From Desulfitobacterium sp. (GTDB lineage Bacteria; Bacillota; Desulfitobacteriia; Desulfitobacteriales; Desulfitobacteriaceae), in assembly GCA_012799495.1 (NCBI GenBank), contig JAAZLD010000461.1, forward strand, positions 1 through 5,907: a stretch of 5,907 bases of DNA, read 5' to 3'. A program made the position numbers and the translations under genes. Below the pieces are notes generated by a model, which had not been told where the DNA came from, searched no databases, and saw only the letters and a list, made by a program, of their open reading frames with translations. Every line of letters starts with the position of its first letter. The stretch's first letter is position 1. This document shows, piece by piece, positions 5,125 to 5,907 of the stretch.

Positions 5125-5778
5125 TTGACACTTAATGCCCAACTGAATGTGTTGGAAGAGTGCGACACTAATGAAGTCATTGTAGATGAAGAGATGGTGG
5201 AGCTTGCCAAAAACGGTGATGTGGATGCCCAAGAATACTTAATTAATAAGTATAAGAACTTTGTTAGAGCAAAAGCCAGATCATATTTTTTAATTGGTGC
5301 AGATCGTGAAGATATTATCCAAGAAGGTATGATTGGTCTCTACAAGGCTATTCGCGATTTCCGTGGCGATAAGCTTTCTTCTTTTAGAGCTTTTGCGGAG
5401 CTGTGCATCACCAGGCAAATCATCACAGCTATTAAAACAGCTACCCGTCAAAAGCATATACCTTTGAACTCATATGTGTCTTTGAATAAGCCTATTTATG
5501 ACGAGGATTCAGATCGGACATTACTTGATGTCATCTCTGGAACCAAGATCACCGATCCAGAAGAGTTGGTTATTAGTAAAGAAGAGTTTGATGATATTGA
5601 AGAAAAAATGGGCGAAATCCTCAGCTCCCTTGAGTGGAAAGTATTAATGGCTTATTTAGAAGGCAAATCTTATCAAGAAATTGCTGCTGAACTACATAGG
5701 CATGTAAAATCCATTGATAATGCTCTCCAGAGAGTTAAGAGAAAGTTAGAACGGTATTTAGAACGTCGAGATGCCTAG
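5125..5778 (+). CDS. sigH: RNA polymerase sigma-H factor (transition state/early sporulation)
   Basis: A 217-residue sigma-70-family factor that directs core RNA polymerase to transition-phase and early sporulation promoters; in Bacillus these include spo0A, spo0F and spoIIA. Region 2 covers about 38-111. NKYKNFVRAKARSYFLIGAD (41-60) and REDIIQEGMIGLYKAIRDF (61-79) form the core-binding and melting parts, and ITRQIITAIKTATRQKH (95-111) the -10 recognition helix. A linker (112-160) contains the SigH-typical PLNSYVSLNKP and SDRTLLDVISG. Region 4 (about 165-212) has the helix-turn-helix SYQEIAAELHRHVKSIDNAL (182-201), followed by QRVKRKLERYL. Long runs match B. subtilis SigH from memory. Translation starts at TTG 5125, a weak start codon despite a strong ribosome-binding site. 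It has its own promoter. The last 57 bases are also present in inverted orientation at the window end. Confidence 0.96.
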   Translation: MTLNAQLNVLEECDTNEVIVDEEMVELAKNGDVDAQEYLINKYKNFVRAKARSYFLIGADREDIIQEGMIGLYKAIRDFRGDKLSSFRAFAELCITRQIITAIKTATRQKHIPLNSYVSLNKPIYDEDSDRTLLDVISGTKITDPEELVISKEEFDDIEEKMGEILSSLEWKVLMAYLEGKSYQEIAAELHRHVKSIDNALQRVKRKLERYLERRDA

Positions 5779-5907
5779 TACTATACCTTTAAACAAAAAT
5801 CGCTAATGCTTCTAAATAAGCATTAGCGATTTTTGTTTAAAGGTATAGTACTAGGCATCTCGACGTTCTAAATACCGTTCTAACTTTCTCTTAACTCTCT
5901 GGAGAGC
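5722..5907. repeat. Perfect 90-bp inverted repeat running to the window edge
   Basis: Bases 5722-5811 are the exact reverse complement of 5818-5907, around a 6-nt loop at 5812-5817. The left arm includes the last 57 bases of sigH with its stop codon (5722-5778), the sigH-terminator gap and the terminator arm. The right arm from 5851 to 5907 is therefore an antisense copy of the sigH 3' end. There is not one mismatch, and the match ends only because the window ends. Natural terminators do not extend into coding sequence like this. A fold-back or assembly artefact nucleated on the terminator hairpin is the likeliest cause; a real recent inverted duplication is the alternative. Confidence 0.97.
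5795..5834 (+). terminator. Terminator hairpin after sigH
   Basis: A 17-bp stem (5795-5811 with 5818-5834) closes a CTAAAT loop, with an A-tract before and a T-tract (5830-5834) after, 17 nt past the sigH stop. This core looks like a natural, possibly bidirectional, intrinsic terminator. Its true arm length cannot be read because the symmetry continues far beyond it on both sides. Confidence 0.8.

Noticed and set aside
4900..5232. Minus-strand gene between rlmB and sigH, possibly replacing rae1
   Set aside because: It overlaps both flanking genes, covers the sigH promoter, and its translation shows no PIN/NYN-domain features.
5818..5907. Second, antisense sigH-related gene or hairpin telomere at the window end
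   Set aside because: The arm is an exact copy of only the last 57 sigH bases plus the terminator gap; no independent gene is present, and an artefact is simpler than a telomere in this chromosomal housekeeping context.

Overview
The window is a housekeeping gene cluster from a moderately AT-rich, spore-former-type Firmicute. Everything readable lies on the + strand. The order gltX-cysE-cysS-mrnC-thyX-rlmB-sigH is the Bacillus/Clostridia order with thyX added between mrnC and rlmB. A SigH very close to the Bacillus subtilis protein and a T-box leader support the same assignment. From gene order and protein style I infer a clostridial lineage of the Peptococcaceae/Desulfitobacteriaceae kind; the genus cannot be fixed from the sequence alone.

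Layout. Positions 1-320 are the 3' end of gltX (glutamyl-tRNA synthetase). A near-consensus promoter (-35 at 317-322 overlapping the gltX stop, -10 at 340-345) then drives a cysteine-specific T-box leader (about 428-640). It has a UGC specifier, a UGGA acceptor-binding bulge, mutually exclusive antiterminator and terminator helices, and a U-run. Next come cysE (740-1429), an intergenic tandem array of five perfect 14-bp units (1452-1521), cysS (1606-3045), mrnC (3072-3551), thyX (3548-4219) and rlmB (4216-4968). mrnC/thyX and thyX/rlmB each overlap by 4 bases, so translation is probably coupled. A separate strong promoter (5024-5053) precedes sigH (5125-5778), which ends at a terminator hairpin.

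How the genes work together. The T-box senses uncharged tRNA-Cys and would switch on both cysteine precursor synthesis (CysE) and cysteine charging (CysS). Downstream genes serve rRNA maturation (MrnC trims 23S rRNA ends, RlmB methylates 23S rRNA) and dTMP synthesis (ThyX). SigH is the alternative sigma factor for the transition to stationary phase and early sporulation.

Most unusual points. (1) The last 186 bases form a perfect 90-bp inverted repeat around the sigH terminator that runs back into the sigH coding sequence to the window edge, most likely a fold-back assembly or library artefact. (2) The 18-bp spacer of the sigH promoter is exactly filled by a CCTTGG-N6-CCAAGG dyad. (3) The sigH leader holds two facing DnaA-box-like nonamers that also form a hairpin. 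(4) A 14-bp tandem repeat separates cysE from cysS. (5) The rae1/yacP gene usually found between rlmB and sigH is missing. I saw no clearly new multi-gene system; the novelty is regulatory or technical.
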